From: Betaproteobacteria bacterium
GTDB taxonomy: Bacteria > Pseudomonadota > Gammaproteobacteria > Burkholderiales > WYBJ01
Reading direction: 5' to 3'
DNA: 45,342 nt
NCBI GenBank assembly: GCA_009377585.1
Contig: WHTS01000018.1
Location: 1-45,342, forward strand
Made by a program: the position numbers and the translations under genes. Under the pieces are notes generated by a model that was not told the DNA's origin, searched no databases, and worked only from the letters and a program-made list of their open reading frames with translations. Positions within the stretch are counted from its first letter, which is position 1. Every line of letters starts with the position of its first letter. Below, one piece after another: positions 28,302 to 35,772 of the stretch.

Positions 28302-29209
28302 GCGGCAGGCAGCGGCCGGATGCCCGCGATCCTGACCGAGCGCACGGCTTCGGCGAGCACTTCGATGGCTTTCTCGCGAGCGAAACTGCGGCGCCACGCG
28401 AGCGCAATGCGACGCACAGGCGCGGGCGGCTTGAACGGCACCATCTTGAGCAGCGGACTGCGATAGCGCGCACTGTCGGCGCTGGCGGGCAGCACCGTGA
28501 TGCCCAGGCCCGAGGCGACCATATTGCGGATCGTCTCCAGCGAATTGCCCTGCAGCACCTCGCCGCCGTGGCGCTGCAGCTCCGGACAAGCTTCGGCAAC
28601 CTGGTTCGCGAAGCAATGGCCGCTCGATAGCAGTAGCACTTTCTCCGCCGACAGTTCCTGCGCCTTGATCGACGCGCGCTTGGCCCACGGATGCTCGCTC
28701 GGGACAGCGACGGTGAAGGGCTCGTCGTAGAGCGGCAGCAGCTCGATATTCGGCGCCGCGAACGGCAGCGCGAGCAACGCACAATCGATGCGTCCGTTGC
28801 GCAGCAGCACGTCGAGCTGCGCCGTCAGGTTCTCCTCGACCTCGAGCGGCATCTGCGGCGCCTTGCGATGCAGGATCGGTATCAGCTCCGGCAGCAGGTA
28901 GGGCCCGACGGTATAGATGACGCCGAGCCTGAGCGGACCCGCCAGCTGGTCGGCGCCCTCGCGCGCGAGCTCGCGGATCCTGCCCGCTTCCTCGATCACC
29001 CGTTGCGCCTGCTCGACGATACGGCTGCCGACCGGCGTCGGCCGCGCGCCCTTGCGCGAGCGCTCGAACAGGCGCACGCCCAGCTCGCCCTCGAGCTTCT
29101 GGATCGCGAGCGAAAGCGCCGGCTGGCTGACGAAGCAGCGCTCGGCCGCGCGGTGGAAGTTGCGTTCCTGCGCGAGCGCCACGACATAGCGCAGATCGTT
29201 GAGGTTCAT
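28298..29209 (-). CDS. oxyR: Hydrogen-peroxide-sensing LysR-type regulator OxyR
   Basis: The 303-residue LysR-type regulator has an N-terminal winged helix (MNLNDLRYVVALAQERNFHR, then FVSQPALSLAIQKLEGELG) and a substrate-like sensor domain. The sensor carries SSGHCFANQVAEACPE: Cys199 and Cys208 lie at the same positions as the peroxide-sensing disulphide pair of E. coli OxyR. LysR proteins without this pair are not OxyR, so the assignment is firm. It activates antioxidant genes upon oxidation. No catalase, Ahp or Dps gene is adjacent. ATG 29209 is the usual LysR start; the longer frame lacks family similarity. The stop TAG and that of the convergent response regulator overlap in CTAG. Confidence 0.93.
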   Translation of the reverse strand: MNLNDLRYVVALAQERNFHRAAERCFVSQPALSLAIQKLEGELGVRLFERSRKGARPTPVGSRIVEQAQRVIEEAGRIRELAREGADQLAGPLRLGVIYTVGPYLLPELIPILHRKAPQMPLEVEENLTAQLDVLLRNGRIDCALLALPFAAPNIELLPLYDEPFTVAVPSEHPWAKRASIKAQELSAEKVLLLSSGHCFANQVAEACPELQRHGGEVLQGNSLETIRNMVASGLGITVLPASADSARYRSPLLKMVPFKPPAPVRRIALAWRRSFAREKAIEVLAEAVRSVRIAGIRPLPAA

Positions 29210-29531
29210 GCGGCCTGCATGGGTGGGTTGGCGAAATTCTGGGGCAGCGCGTGAGCGTCGACGGCCGCCCGGCGCGGGCGCCGTTGTGCGCGTGCGATTG
29301 CCCGAGCTTATCAAAGTCGGCATCTGTCCGGCGGAGCGCTGGCCGGGAATCGCCGCGGTCCTGGCGTGCGTGGTTGTGCTTGCGAGGGGCGCCATCGGGC
29401 GTTTTGCCGACGTGGGGGGCGGATCGCCACACCATCACAGAGGCGGGTCGCCCCGCCGTCGCGCTTGCCGCCGCCAGCGGCTACAATGCCCGCGGCGCAG
29501 GAGATTTTCCAGGGATCGCAGGAGAGCACAT
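29210..29531. other. Divergent intergenic region oxyR / cupin gene
   Basis: About 320 bp without a recognised gene. Near its right end TACAAT (29482-29487), followed by the AGGAGA ribosome site before the cupin start, is a plausible -10 box, but no good -35 lies at the right distance. No clear OxyR-type operator (four spaced ATAG motifs) is visible. The region is GC-rich with short overlapping shadow frames only. Confidence 0.35.
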
Positions 29532-29954
29532 ATGCTGGTGCACGATCTCAAGGCGGAAGAGCAATGGAATCCGGAGCACCATGTCGAGCGGGTGCTGGGC
29601 AAGGTTTCCGGGGGCGATGTCACGGTGGCTTGCTGGGAGCCGGGGCAGGTGAGCCCGAACCATGCGCATCCGGACTGCACCGAGATCTATTTCTGCTACG
29701 AAGGCGGCGGCCAGATGCGAACGCCGGAGCGCACGGTGGACATCGTCCCGGGCTCGTTCGTCGTGCATCCGCCGGGCGAATTGCACGAGTACGTCAACGG
29801 GCCGAAGCGCACGCTGCTCTTCCGCGTGCGCTATGGCACCGGCATGGCGTCGCGCAAGATTGCCGATCGGGGCCATGCGGGGTGGCAGCAGGCGCCCGAG
29901 GACGTCGCCTTCTTCGAGCGCCATCCGGAGCTGTTGAGCGCCGAGGTGAAGTAG
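29532..29954 (+). CDS. Small cupin-domain protein
   Basis: This 140-residue single-domain cupin has the two metal-binding motifs: PNHAHPDCTEIYFCYEG (His-x-His then Glu) and VVHPPGELHEYVNG (second His). Such proteins are small beta-barrels that bind a metal and may be dioxygenases, isomerases or ligand sensors; the exact function is not evident. ATG 29532 follows AGGAGA at good spacing. The gene stands alone between oxyR (divergent) and a convergent small exported-protein gene. Confidence 0.85.
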   Translation: MLVHDLKAEEQWNPEHHVERVLGKVSGGDVTVACWEPGQVSPNHAHPDCTEIYFCYEGGGQMRTPERTVDIVPGSFVVHPPGELHEYVNGPKRTLLFRVRYGTGMASRKIADRGHAGWQQAPEDVAFFERHPELLSAEVK

Positions 29955-30046
29955 GCGGGTTTTATTTGCGATCCGGCAAGTAGCGACAAACCGCTTTCCG
30001 CCAGTCGGTCCCAGCTCCCTCACTGCAGGGGAGATTGGAGCGTCGC

Positions 30047-30490
30047 TTACCCGCCCCGGCAGACATGTTGTTCGAGGTAGGCGAAGGTCGACTTCGGCGT
30101 GATCGGCTCGGCCTTGAGCCCCGGCCCGGTGAAGCTGTGCACGGCCGTCGCCGTACCCGTTCCACGCGGGCCCGAATACGCCACCAGTCGTCGCACCAGA
30201 ACCGTATGCTTGCGGCAGTCGATGGTGGCTTCGATCTCGTTCGAGCGCCATTGCGGGGATGTGGCCGGAGGCTTTGCGCCTTCCTCGGGCGGGGCCGGCA
30301 CATCGAGCAGGTACTTGAAGGTCACCGCCGTTGCATTGCGCTTGAGGCTCGCCGCATCGAGGTAGAGCGGGTCGTGCTGCGGCGCCTTGATGGCGACCAG
30401 CTGGCGCGCTGCATTCTGCGTCTCGGCGTGCAGGCTCGAGACCGCAAGCGTGCATGCCAGCGTAACGGCCGCAAACCCTTCCGCCTTCAC
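30047..30490 (-). CDS. Small exported protein, surface-adhesin E-like
   Basis: The 147-residue product has a signal peptide (FAAVTLACTLAVSSLHAE, cleavage about residue 22) and one mature domain with two Cys, in EIEATIDCRKHTVLVRRLVAY and FAYLEQHVC at the C-terminus. The layout - a phenotype-neutral beta domain with an Asp-Cys in the middle, a Pro-Gly-x-Ser/Thr near the end and a terminal Cys - recalls the surface-adhesin protein E family, but that match is from memory and weak. Likely periplasmic with one disulphide. It converges with the cupin gene; upstream lies a MITE-like repeat. Confidence 0.55.
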   Translation of the reverse strand: MKAEGFAAVTLACTLAVSSLHAETQNAARQLVAIKAPQHDPLYLDAASLKRNATAVTFKYLLDVPAPPEEGAKPPATSPQWRSNEIEATIDCRKHTVLVRRLVAYSGPRGTGTATAVHSFTGPGLKAEPITPKSTFAYLEQHVCRGG

Positions 30491-30581
30491 GTCATCCGCC
30501 GCGTTCGTCTCGAACGGGCGATCATACCAGCGCGGCTTGATCCATCAGCACTGAGCCGGCTGCATCGGCGCACTCCACCAC

Positions 30582-30729
30582 ACCACCCCGGCGCTGCGCG
30601 CCACCCCTCCTCGTGAGAGGAGGGGAGAAGTTACAGCATTCCCCTCCTCATTGAGGAGGGGAGAAGTTACAGCATTCCCCTCCTCATTGAGGAGGGGGCG
30701 GGACGCGACAACGGCGCGGACGGGGTGGT
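30582..30729. repeat. MITE-like palindromic element, copy 2 (inverted, expanded)
   Basis: The 148-bp element is bounded by ACCACCCCG (30582-30590) and CGGGGTGGT (30721-30729), as in copy 1. It has three internal hairpins, 30604-30625, 30641-30661 and 30677-30697, of the form CCCCTCCTC..GAGGAGGGG. The last two units are exact repeats joined by the same 15-nt linker AGAAGTTACAGCATT. Compared with copy 1 it is inverted and has one extra hairpin unit. It fills part of the 408-bp space upstream of uvrD; the rest of that space shows only a -10-like box. Confidence 0.78.
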
Positions 30730-30808
30730 CGGCAGCAGCCGGAACAGCAATGCAATGATCGCATCCGTTCGACGCAAGCTCACGCACGAGCGACGCAGGT
30801 CCCGCCGG

Positions 30809-30814
30809 TATAAT
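30809..30814 (+). promoter_or_regulatory. Candidate -10 box (TATAAT) upstream of uvrD
   Basis: A consensus TATAAT occurs once in this GC-rich spacer, 85 bp before the uvrD start. No convincing -35 lies 16-18 bp upstream, so the promoter call is weak. A leader of about 80 nt would result. Confidence 0.4.
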
Positions 30815-30898
30815 CGGCGCTCCTGCAGCAACTTCCGCGCGCTGCGCGTCGTGGCGTCGGGCTCGGGAACCGCGATCGATCGAACAACCAACCAATCC

Positions 30899-33172
30899 AT
30901 GCAGCCTGCATTCCTGAACGGCCTCAACCCCGAGCAGCTCGAGGCGGTCACCTTGCCGCACCAGTCAGCGCTGATCCTTGCCGGCGCCGGCAGCGGCAAG
31001 ACGCGCGTGCTGACCACGCGCATCGCCTGGCTGATCTCGACCGGCCAGGCCTCGCCCGCGTCGTTCCTCGCCGTCACCTTCACCAACAAGGCCGCGCGCG
31101 AGATGCTCACGCGGTTGTCCGCGATGCTGCCCATCAACACCCGCGGCATGTGGATCGGCACCTTCCACGGTTTGTGCAACCGGCTGCTGCGCGCGCACCA
31201 TCGCGACGCGGGACTGCCGCAAACATTTCAGATCCTCGATTCGCAAGACCAGCAAAGCGCGGTGAAGCGGCTGCTGAAGGCGATGAACATCGACGACGAG
31301 CGCTATCCGCCGCGGCAGGTGCAGTGGTTCATCAACGCCGCCAAGGAGGAGGGCCGGCGCGCGCGCGACGTGGAGAGCTACGACGACTATACGCGCCGGC
31401 TCAGCGAAATCTACGCCGCCTACGACGAGCAGTGCAATCGCGAGGGCGTGGTCGATTTCGCCGAGCTGCTGCTGCGCTGCTTCGAGCTGCTCGTGCGCAA
31501 CGAAATCCTGCGCGAACACTACCGGGCGCGCTTTCGCCACATCCTGGTGGACGAGTTCCAGGACACCAACGTGCTGCAGTATCGATGGCTGAAGCTCCTC
31601 GCCGGCGAAGGTGCGCGCGCGACCGTGCCGTTCGCGCTCACGGCGCCGGGCGCTTCGGCCGCACCCGCCCAGGACCAGGGTTGCGCCGTATTCGCGGTGG
31701 GCGACGATGATCAGTCGATCTACGCTTTCCGCGGCGCCAACGTCGCCAACATGCAGCACTTCGAGCGCGACTTCCACGTCCAGCGCGTGATCAAGCTGGA
31801 GCAGAACTATCGTTCGCACGGCAACATCCTCGATGCCGCCAACGCCGTCATCGCCAACAACCGCAAGCGCCTGGGCAAGAACCTGTGGACGGCCGAGGGC
31901 AAGGGCGAGCCGATCCGCATCTACGAGGCGATGAGCGATATCGACGAGGCAAGCTTCGTCGTCGACGAAGTCAAGACGCTGGTGGCCGAGGGCGTGCGCC
32001 GCTCCGATATCGCGCTCCTCTACCGCTCCAACGCGCAGTCGCGAGTGCTGGAGCATGCGTTGTTCTCGGCCGGCATTGCGTACCGCGTCTACGGCGGACT
32101 GCGCTTCTTCGAGCGCCAGGAGATCAAGCATGCGCTCGCGTATCTGCGCCTCGCGGCCAATCCCGAAGACGACAATGCGCTGCTGCGCGTGGTGAATTTT
32201 CCCACCCGTGGCATTGGCAACCGTAGCGTCGAGCAGCTGCAGGATGCCGCCGCCACGGCCGGGAGCAGCTTGTGGGCCGCGGCGAAGTCCCGAGCCGAAG
32301 CGGGCAAGCGCAAAGCCGGCGGCGCCGAGGGTGCCGCGGCTACGGCCGCGCCGGCCCGCGGCATCGAAGGCTTCGTCGCTATGATCGAGCGCATGCGCGC
32401 GGCGTGCGAAGGACTGACCCTGGCCGAATGCGTCGAGCACGTCGTCGACGCGAGCGGGCTTTCAGCGCACTACCGGGCCGAGCGCGAGGGCGCGGATCGG
32501 CTGGAGAACCTGGGTGAGCTGGTGAACGCCGCCGCCTTGTTCGCAGGCGACGCCAGCAACGAGGACACGAGCCTCACCGGGTTTCTCGCGCACGCGGCGC
32601 TGGAGGCGGGCGAGCACCAGGCCGAGGCCGGAGTCGAGGCGCTGCAGCTGATGACCGTGCACTCCGCCAAGGGGCTGGAATTCCATACGGTGTTTCTCGG
32701 TGGCCTGGAGGAGGGGCTGTTTCCGCATGAGAACAGCCTGAACGAAGACGACGGCCTGGACGAGGAACGGCGCCTGATGTACGTCGCGATCACGCGCGCG
32801 CGGCGGCGGCTGTACGTCACCTACGCTCAGAGCCGCATGCTGCACGGTCAGACGCGCTACAACATCCGCTCGCGTTTCTTGCTGGAGCTGCCGCCGCTGT
32901 TGCTCAAGCCCGTCGGCGTCTCCCGCGCGCGTGGCGACGCAAGCGGCTCGCGTCCCGCGCTCGCGCGCTCCGAGCGCGGCCTGGCGACGAGCTTCGACAT
33001 CGCGCCCGCCTCGCCGTGGCGCATCGGGCAGAGCGTCGTGCACCCCAAGTTCGGCCGCGGCATCATCATCGGCTCGGAGGGCCGGGGTGCGGACGCGCGC
33101 GTGCAGGTCAATTTCCAGAGCGGCGGCATGAAATGGCTCGCGCTCGAGTACGCCAAGCTGACCGCTGCTTAG
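30899..33172 (+). CDS. uvrD: UvrD/Rep-family DNA helicase (helicase II)
   Basis: The 757-residue 3'-5' superfamily 1 helicase acts in nucleotide-excision and mismatch repair and in clearing stalled forks. Motifs in order are Walker A AGAGSGKTRV (about 28-37), TFTNKAAREM, DEFQDTN, GDDDQSIYAFRGA, LEQNYRS, VHSAKGLEFHTVF and VAITRARRRLY. The C-terminus, GQSVVHPKFGRGIIIG, resembles the Tudor-like RNA-polymerase-binding domain of UvrD/PcrA. A roughly 20-residue Ala/Pro insertion lies between motif II and motif III (TVPFALTAPGASAAPAQ) and an Ala-rich one near 465-485, both likely surface loops. ATG 30899 begins MQPAFLNGLNPEQLEAV, the family start. Neighbouring thrB and polA agree with betaproteobacterial order. 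Confidence 0.95.
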   Translation: MQPAFLNGLNPEQLEAVTLPHQSALILAGAGSGKTRVLTTRIAWLISTGQASPASFLAVTFTNKAAREMLTRLSAMLPINTRGMWIGTFHGLCNRLLRAHHRDAGLPQTFQILDSQDQQSAVKRLLKAMNIDDERYPPRQVQWFINAAKEEGRRARDVESYDDYTRRLSEIYAAYDEQCNREGVVDFAELLLRCFELLVRNEILREHYRARFRHILVDEFQDTNVLQYRWLKLLAGEGARATVPFALTAPGASAAPAQDQGCAVFAVGDDDQSIYAFRGANVANMQHFERDFHVQRVIKLEQNYRSHGNILDAANAVIANNRKRLGKNLWTAEGKGEPIRIYEAMSDIDEASFVVDEVKTLVAEGVRRSDIALLYRSNAQSRVLEHALFSAGIAYRVYGGLRFFERQEIKHALAYLRLAANPEDDNALLRVVNFPTRGIGNRSVEQLQDAAATAGSSLWAAAKSRAEAGKRKAGGAEGAAATAAPARGIEGFVAMIERMRAACEGLTLAECVEHVVDASGLSAHYRAEREGADRLENLGELVNAAALFAGDASNEDTSLTGFLAHAALEAGEHQAEAGVEALQLMTVHSAKGLEFHTVFLGGLEEGLFPHENSLNEDDGLDEERRLMYVAITRARRRLYVTYAQSRMLHGQTRYNIRSRFLLELPPLLLKPVGVSRARGDASGSRPALARSERGLATSFDIAPASPWRIGQSVVHPKFGRGIIIGSEGRGADARVQVNFQSGGMKWLALEYAKLTAA

Positions 33173-33191
33173 CGGTCATTCCCGCGGGCGC

Positions 33192-33319
33192 GAAAAAAAA
33201 AAGGGGCCAGGCTCAACTTTCCTTGTACAACTTTCCTTGTAAGCATCCCAGCGAGGGACGCTGCCAAAAGAAAATTGAGCATAGCCTCTTTTTCCCATGG
33301 CCTGGGAGTGAGCCTGGCC
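33192..33319. repeat. Degraded inverted repeat, GGGGCCAGGCTC family
   Basis: A poly-A stretch and GGGGCCAGGCTCAACTTT (33203-33220) open the element. TTGAGCATAGCCTCTTTTTC and GAGTGAGCCTGGCC close it, forming imperfect inverted arms. A direct repeat of ACTTTCCTTGTA lies at about 33216-33241. It is related to 15671-15808 but more decayed. It lies between uvrD and the convergent BPSS1780-type gene and could end transcription from both sides. Confidence 0.65.
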
Positions 33320-33359
33320 GGCGCAGCGCGAGACCGGTTGTTCTTCGGCGTGGGTGGCT

Positions 33360-34115
33360 TCAAGGCGCGTTGTTCGAGGGCGGCTCGAAAATGTCCATGT
33401 AGGAAGCGTAGATCGAGCCGAAGATGATCGACAGCACGACCACCAGCGCAACGATGGTCAGCACGTCGATCAACGGGTTGCGGACCGATCCCGCGATCGG
33501 CAAGGTGGCAACCAGCCACAGGAAGAAGATCGCCACGCCGTAGAGCACGAACGCCCCGAGGTTGCGCACGATGGCGCTCAAGCTTTCCTTGAGCGCGGGC
33601 AATACCGTCATCCTGCGAAACACGATCAGCAGCGGGGCGAACCAGGTGAGCATGAGCAAGGGCACGAGCAGCGCCATGCCGGCGAGGATGGGGCCCCGCA
33701 TCTTGCTCAGCTCGTTCTGCAAGGTCGCGACGTCCTCCGGCTTCGGCTCATCAGGCAATCGGGGCAGCCCGCCCGACGAGGTCACGATCGCAATCACGAG
33801 CAGCATGCCGACCAGGTAGACGCCGCCGACACTGACCAGCGCGGCTGCATTCTCGCGAAAGCCGGCGAAGAGATAGCCGAACTCGAGTTTCCCGCCTTGT
33901 TCCATGGCGCGACAGCCGAGCATCAGGCCGGCGAAGAACACCGGGAACAGCAGGTTGAACAGTAGCGGCCCGAGCATGGGAATGCTGAGCAGCAGCACCC
34001 AGATCGCGAGCAGCGTTCCCATCAGCAGGATCCAGCCGAGCGGATTGCGCTTGAAGAAGCCCCAGCCGCTCGAAATCCACTGCAATCCGTGACCGATGGA
34101 GACCCGGCGGGGCAT
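33360..34115 (-). CDS. BPSS1780-family membrane protein
   Basis: The 251-residue integral membrane protein shows about six hydrophobic segments (for example WILLMGTLLAIWVLLLSIPM, VYLVGMLLVIAIVT, ILAGMALLVPLLMLTWF). Its start, SIGHGLQWISSGWGFFKRNP, and MEQGGKLEFGYLFAGF recall the conserved BPSS1780 family of betaproteobacteria. No function is known. The stretch FAPLLIVFRRMTVLPALKES is conserved in relatives as I recall. It sits about 100 bp downstream of thrB on the same strand, so it is probably in the DUF2782-thrB operon, and converges with uvrD. Confidence 0.75.
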   Translation of the reverse strand: MPRRVSIGHGLQWISSGWGFFKRNPLGWILLMGTLLAIWVLLLSIPMLGPLLFNLLFPVFFAGLMLGCRAMEQGGKLEFGYLFAGFRENAAALVSVGGVYLVGMLLVIAIVTSSGGLPRLPDEPKPEDVATLQNELSKMRGPILAGMALLVPLLMLTWFAPLLIVFRRMTVLPALKESLSAIVRNLGAFVLYGVAIFFLWLVATLPIAGSVRNPLIDVLTIVALVVVLSIIFGSIYASYMDIFEPPSNNAP

Positions 34116-34217
34116 GTGACCAGCGTACGAGGCGGGAGGTTGGGGTGCCGGTATTCTACGTCATGCACTGCGCCGTTTCGCACGCGCGTGCTTTTTTCCG
34201 CCTCGGATGCGACCGCA

Positions 34218-35171
34218 TCATTCCGCGAGCATCCCACGTGCTCGGTCCTCGGCCTCCATGCGTGCCTGGAGCACGCGTTGAAAATGCCCTGGATCCTTGG
34301 CGAAGGTCAGCTCGCCGGGCCGCGGGCAGTGCAGATCGTAGAGCCGGGAGAGCCAGAAGCGCAGTGCGCCTGCCCGCAACAACGTGGGCCAGGCGTCGAT
34401 CTCGGCCGGCGCAAGCGGCCGCACCGAACGGTACGCTCGCAATAAGGCGCGCGTGCGCCCAGGATCGAGCGCGCCATTGGGATCGATGCACCAGTCGTTG
34501 ACCGTGATGGCGAGATCGTAGAGCAGCCGGTCGGTGCAGGCGAAGTAGAAGTCGATCACGCCGCCGATGGCGCGGCCGTCGAAGAGCACGTTGTCGCGGA
34601 AGAGGTCGGCGTGAATCGCCCCGCTCGGCAGCGCATCGAGTCTTGCCCGTGACTGGTATTCGAGCTCCTGTTCGAGCAGCGCTGCTTCGGCCGCCGGCAT
34701 GCGGGGCAGCACTTCCAGCGCCGCGCCCCGCCACCACAGCAGTCCGCGCGGGTTCGGCATGGTGTGTGCATAGTCGGTGCCGGCCAGGTGCATGTGCGCG
34801 AGCATGGCGCCCACGGCGGTGCAGTGCTCCGAATCGGGCGCCGCCACGTCGTGCCCTGGAAGCCGGCTCACCAGCGTGGCCGGCTTGCCGTTGAGCTCGC
34901 TGAAGACGCGACCTTCGTCGTCCGGCACCGGGCGAGGGCACGCAATGCCGCGCGCCGACAGGTGTGTCATGAGCCCGAGGTAGAACGGCAGCTCGGCCGG
35001 CTGCAGCTTCTCGAACAGCGTCAGCACGAAGCGGCCGCGCGCCGTCGTCACGAAATAGTTGGTGTTCTCGATGCCGGCCGCGATGCCTCGGAGGCTGCGC
35101 AGCGCGCCCACGTCGTAGCGGCCCAGCCAGGCGCTCAACTGGCTGCGGCTGACGCTGGTGTAGACCGACAT
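34218..35171 (-). CDS. thrB: Homoserine kinase (ThrB, APH-fold type)
   Basis: The 317-residue enzyme phosphorylates homoserine in threonine synthesis. It is the aminoglycoside-phosphotransferase-fold homoserine kinase (type II) rather than the GHMP type. The N-terminus MSVYTSVSRSQLSAWLGRYD is characteristic. ATP-site residues lie in GIENTNYFVTT and the catalytic loop is HADLFRDNVLFDG, followed by GVIDFYFACTDRLLYDLAIT with the metal-binding Asp. ATG 35171 gives the family N-terminus; a longer frame adds 15 unrelated residues. It follows the DUF2782 gene by about 47 nt. Confidence 0.93.
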   Translation of the reverse strand: MSVYTSVSRSQLSAWLGRYDVGALRSLRGIAAGIENTNYFVTTARGRFVLTLFEKLQPAELPFYLGLMTHLSARGIACPRPVPDDEGRVFSELNGKPATLVSRLPGHDVAAPDSEHCTAVGAMLAHMHLAGTDYAHTMPNPRGLLWWRGAALEVLPRMPAAEAALLEQELEYQSRARLDALPSGAIHADLFRDNVLFDGRAIGGVIDFYFACTDRLLYDLAITVNDWCIDPNGALDPGRTRALLRAYRSVRPLAPAEIDAWPTLLRAGALRFWLSRLYDLHCPRPGELTFAKDPGHFQRVLQARMEAEDRARGMLAE

Positions 35172-35217
35172 TCGCTCGATGCTGGTGTGCGGGCCGAGCC
35201 GATGGCGGCGCGGCAAT

Positions 35218-35559
35218 TTAGAAGCTGTGGATCACCCACATCGGTACGCGCAGGCCGAAATCGAAGCTTTCCTGGCGCGTGAACGTGCCGTCGCCGCGAT
35301 TATCGATGAGGTAATACGGCTTCCCGGTCGGCGGAATGACTTTCATCATGTAGAGCCGGCCGGCGATCCGGTATTCCTCCACCGTGTCGATGCCGCGCTT
35401 GACGATGGTGACCTCCGGCTCGAGCGCCGGATCGAGCGCCATGCTGGGCAGTGGCGGTGGAGGCTCGGGTATGGGTTGAAGATTGGGCGGCTTCGTGGGT
35501 GACTGCGCATTCACGGCGCAGGCCAAGGCGAGCAGAAGCGCCAACAGGTATTTACGCAT
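35218..35559 (-). CDS. DUF2782 family exported protein
   Basis: The 113-residue protein has a signal peptide (YLLALLLALACAVNAQ), a Pro-rich segment (PPNLQPIPEPPPPLP) and the DUF2782 core: EPEVTIVKRGIDTVEEYR, then GRLYMMKVIPPTGKPYYLID and MWVIHSF at the end. The family has no known function but is found next to polA and thrB in many proteobacteria, as here. Length is normal. The ATG at 35559 lies 213 bp from the divergent polA start, so the gap probably holds promoters for both; CATAAT at 35715-35720 is a weak -10 candidate for polA. Confidence 0.88.
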   Translation of the reverse strand: MRKYLLALLLALACAVNAQSPTKPPNLQPIPEPPPPLPSMALDPALEPEVTIVKRGIDTVEEYRIAGRLYMMKVIPPTGKPYYLIDNRGDGTFTRQESFDFGLRVPMWVIHSF

Positions 35560-35772
35560 TGCAGCACCCGGATCGTTTCCCGATTGTAGCGCGAAAGGCG
35601 AATGCTCCGACGGCTGCGAACGCCCCGCGCACAGGCTCAGTTGCATTTCTCGCTCCCGGGGGCGAGGGCTCGAGGCCGCGCGCCCGGTGATGGTCGAAGA
35701 TCGCCCCGACCTGCCATAATGGCGGCTACCCTCCAATGACTTTTCATCCCGATACGGAATGAGCAATAGACG

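Noticed and set aside
30604-30697. Possible CRISPR-like repeat-spacer pattern
   Set aside because: The supposed spacers are the same 15-nt linker in each unit, so this is a tandem duplication within a palindromic element.
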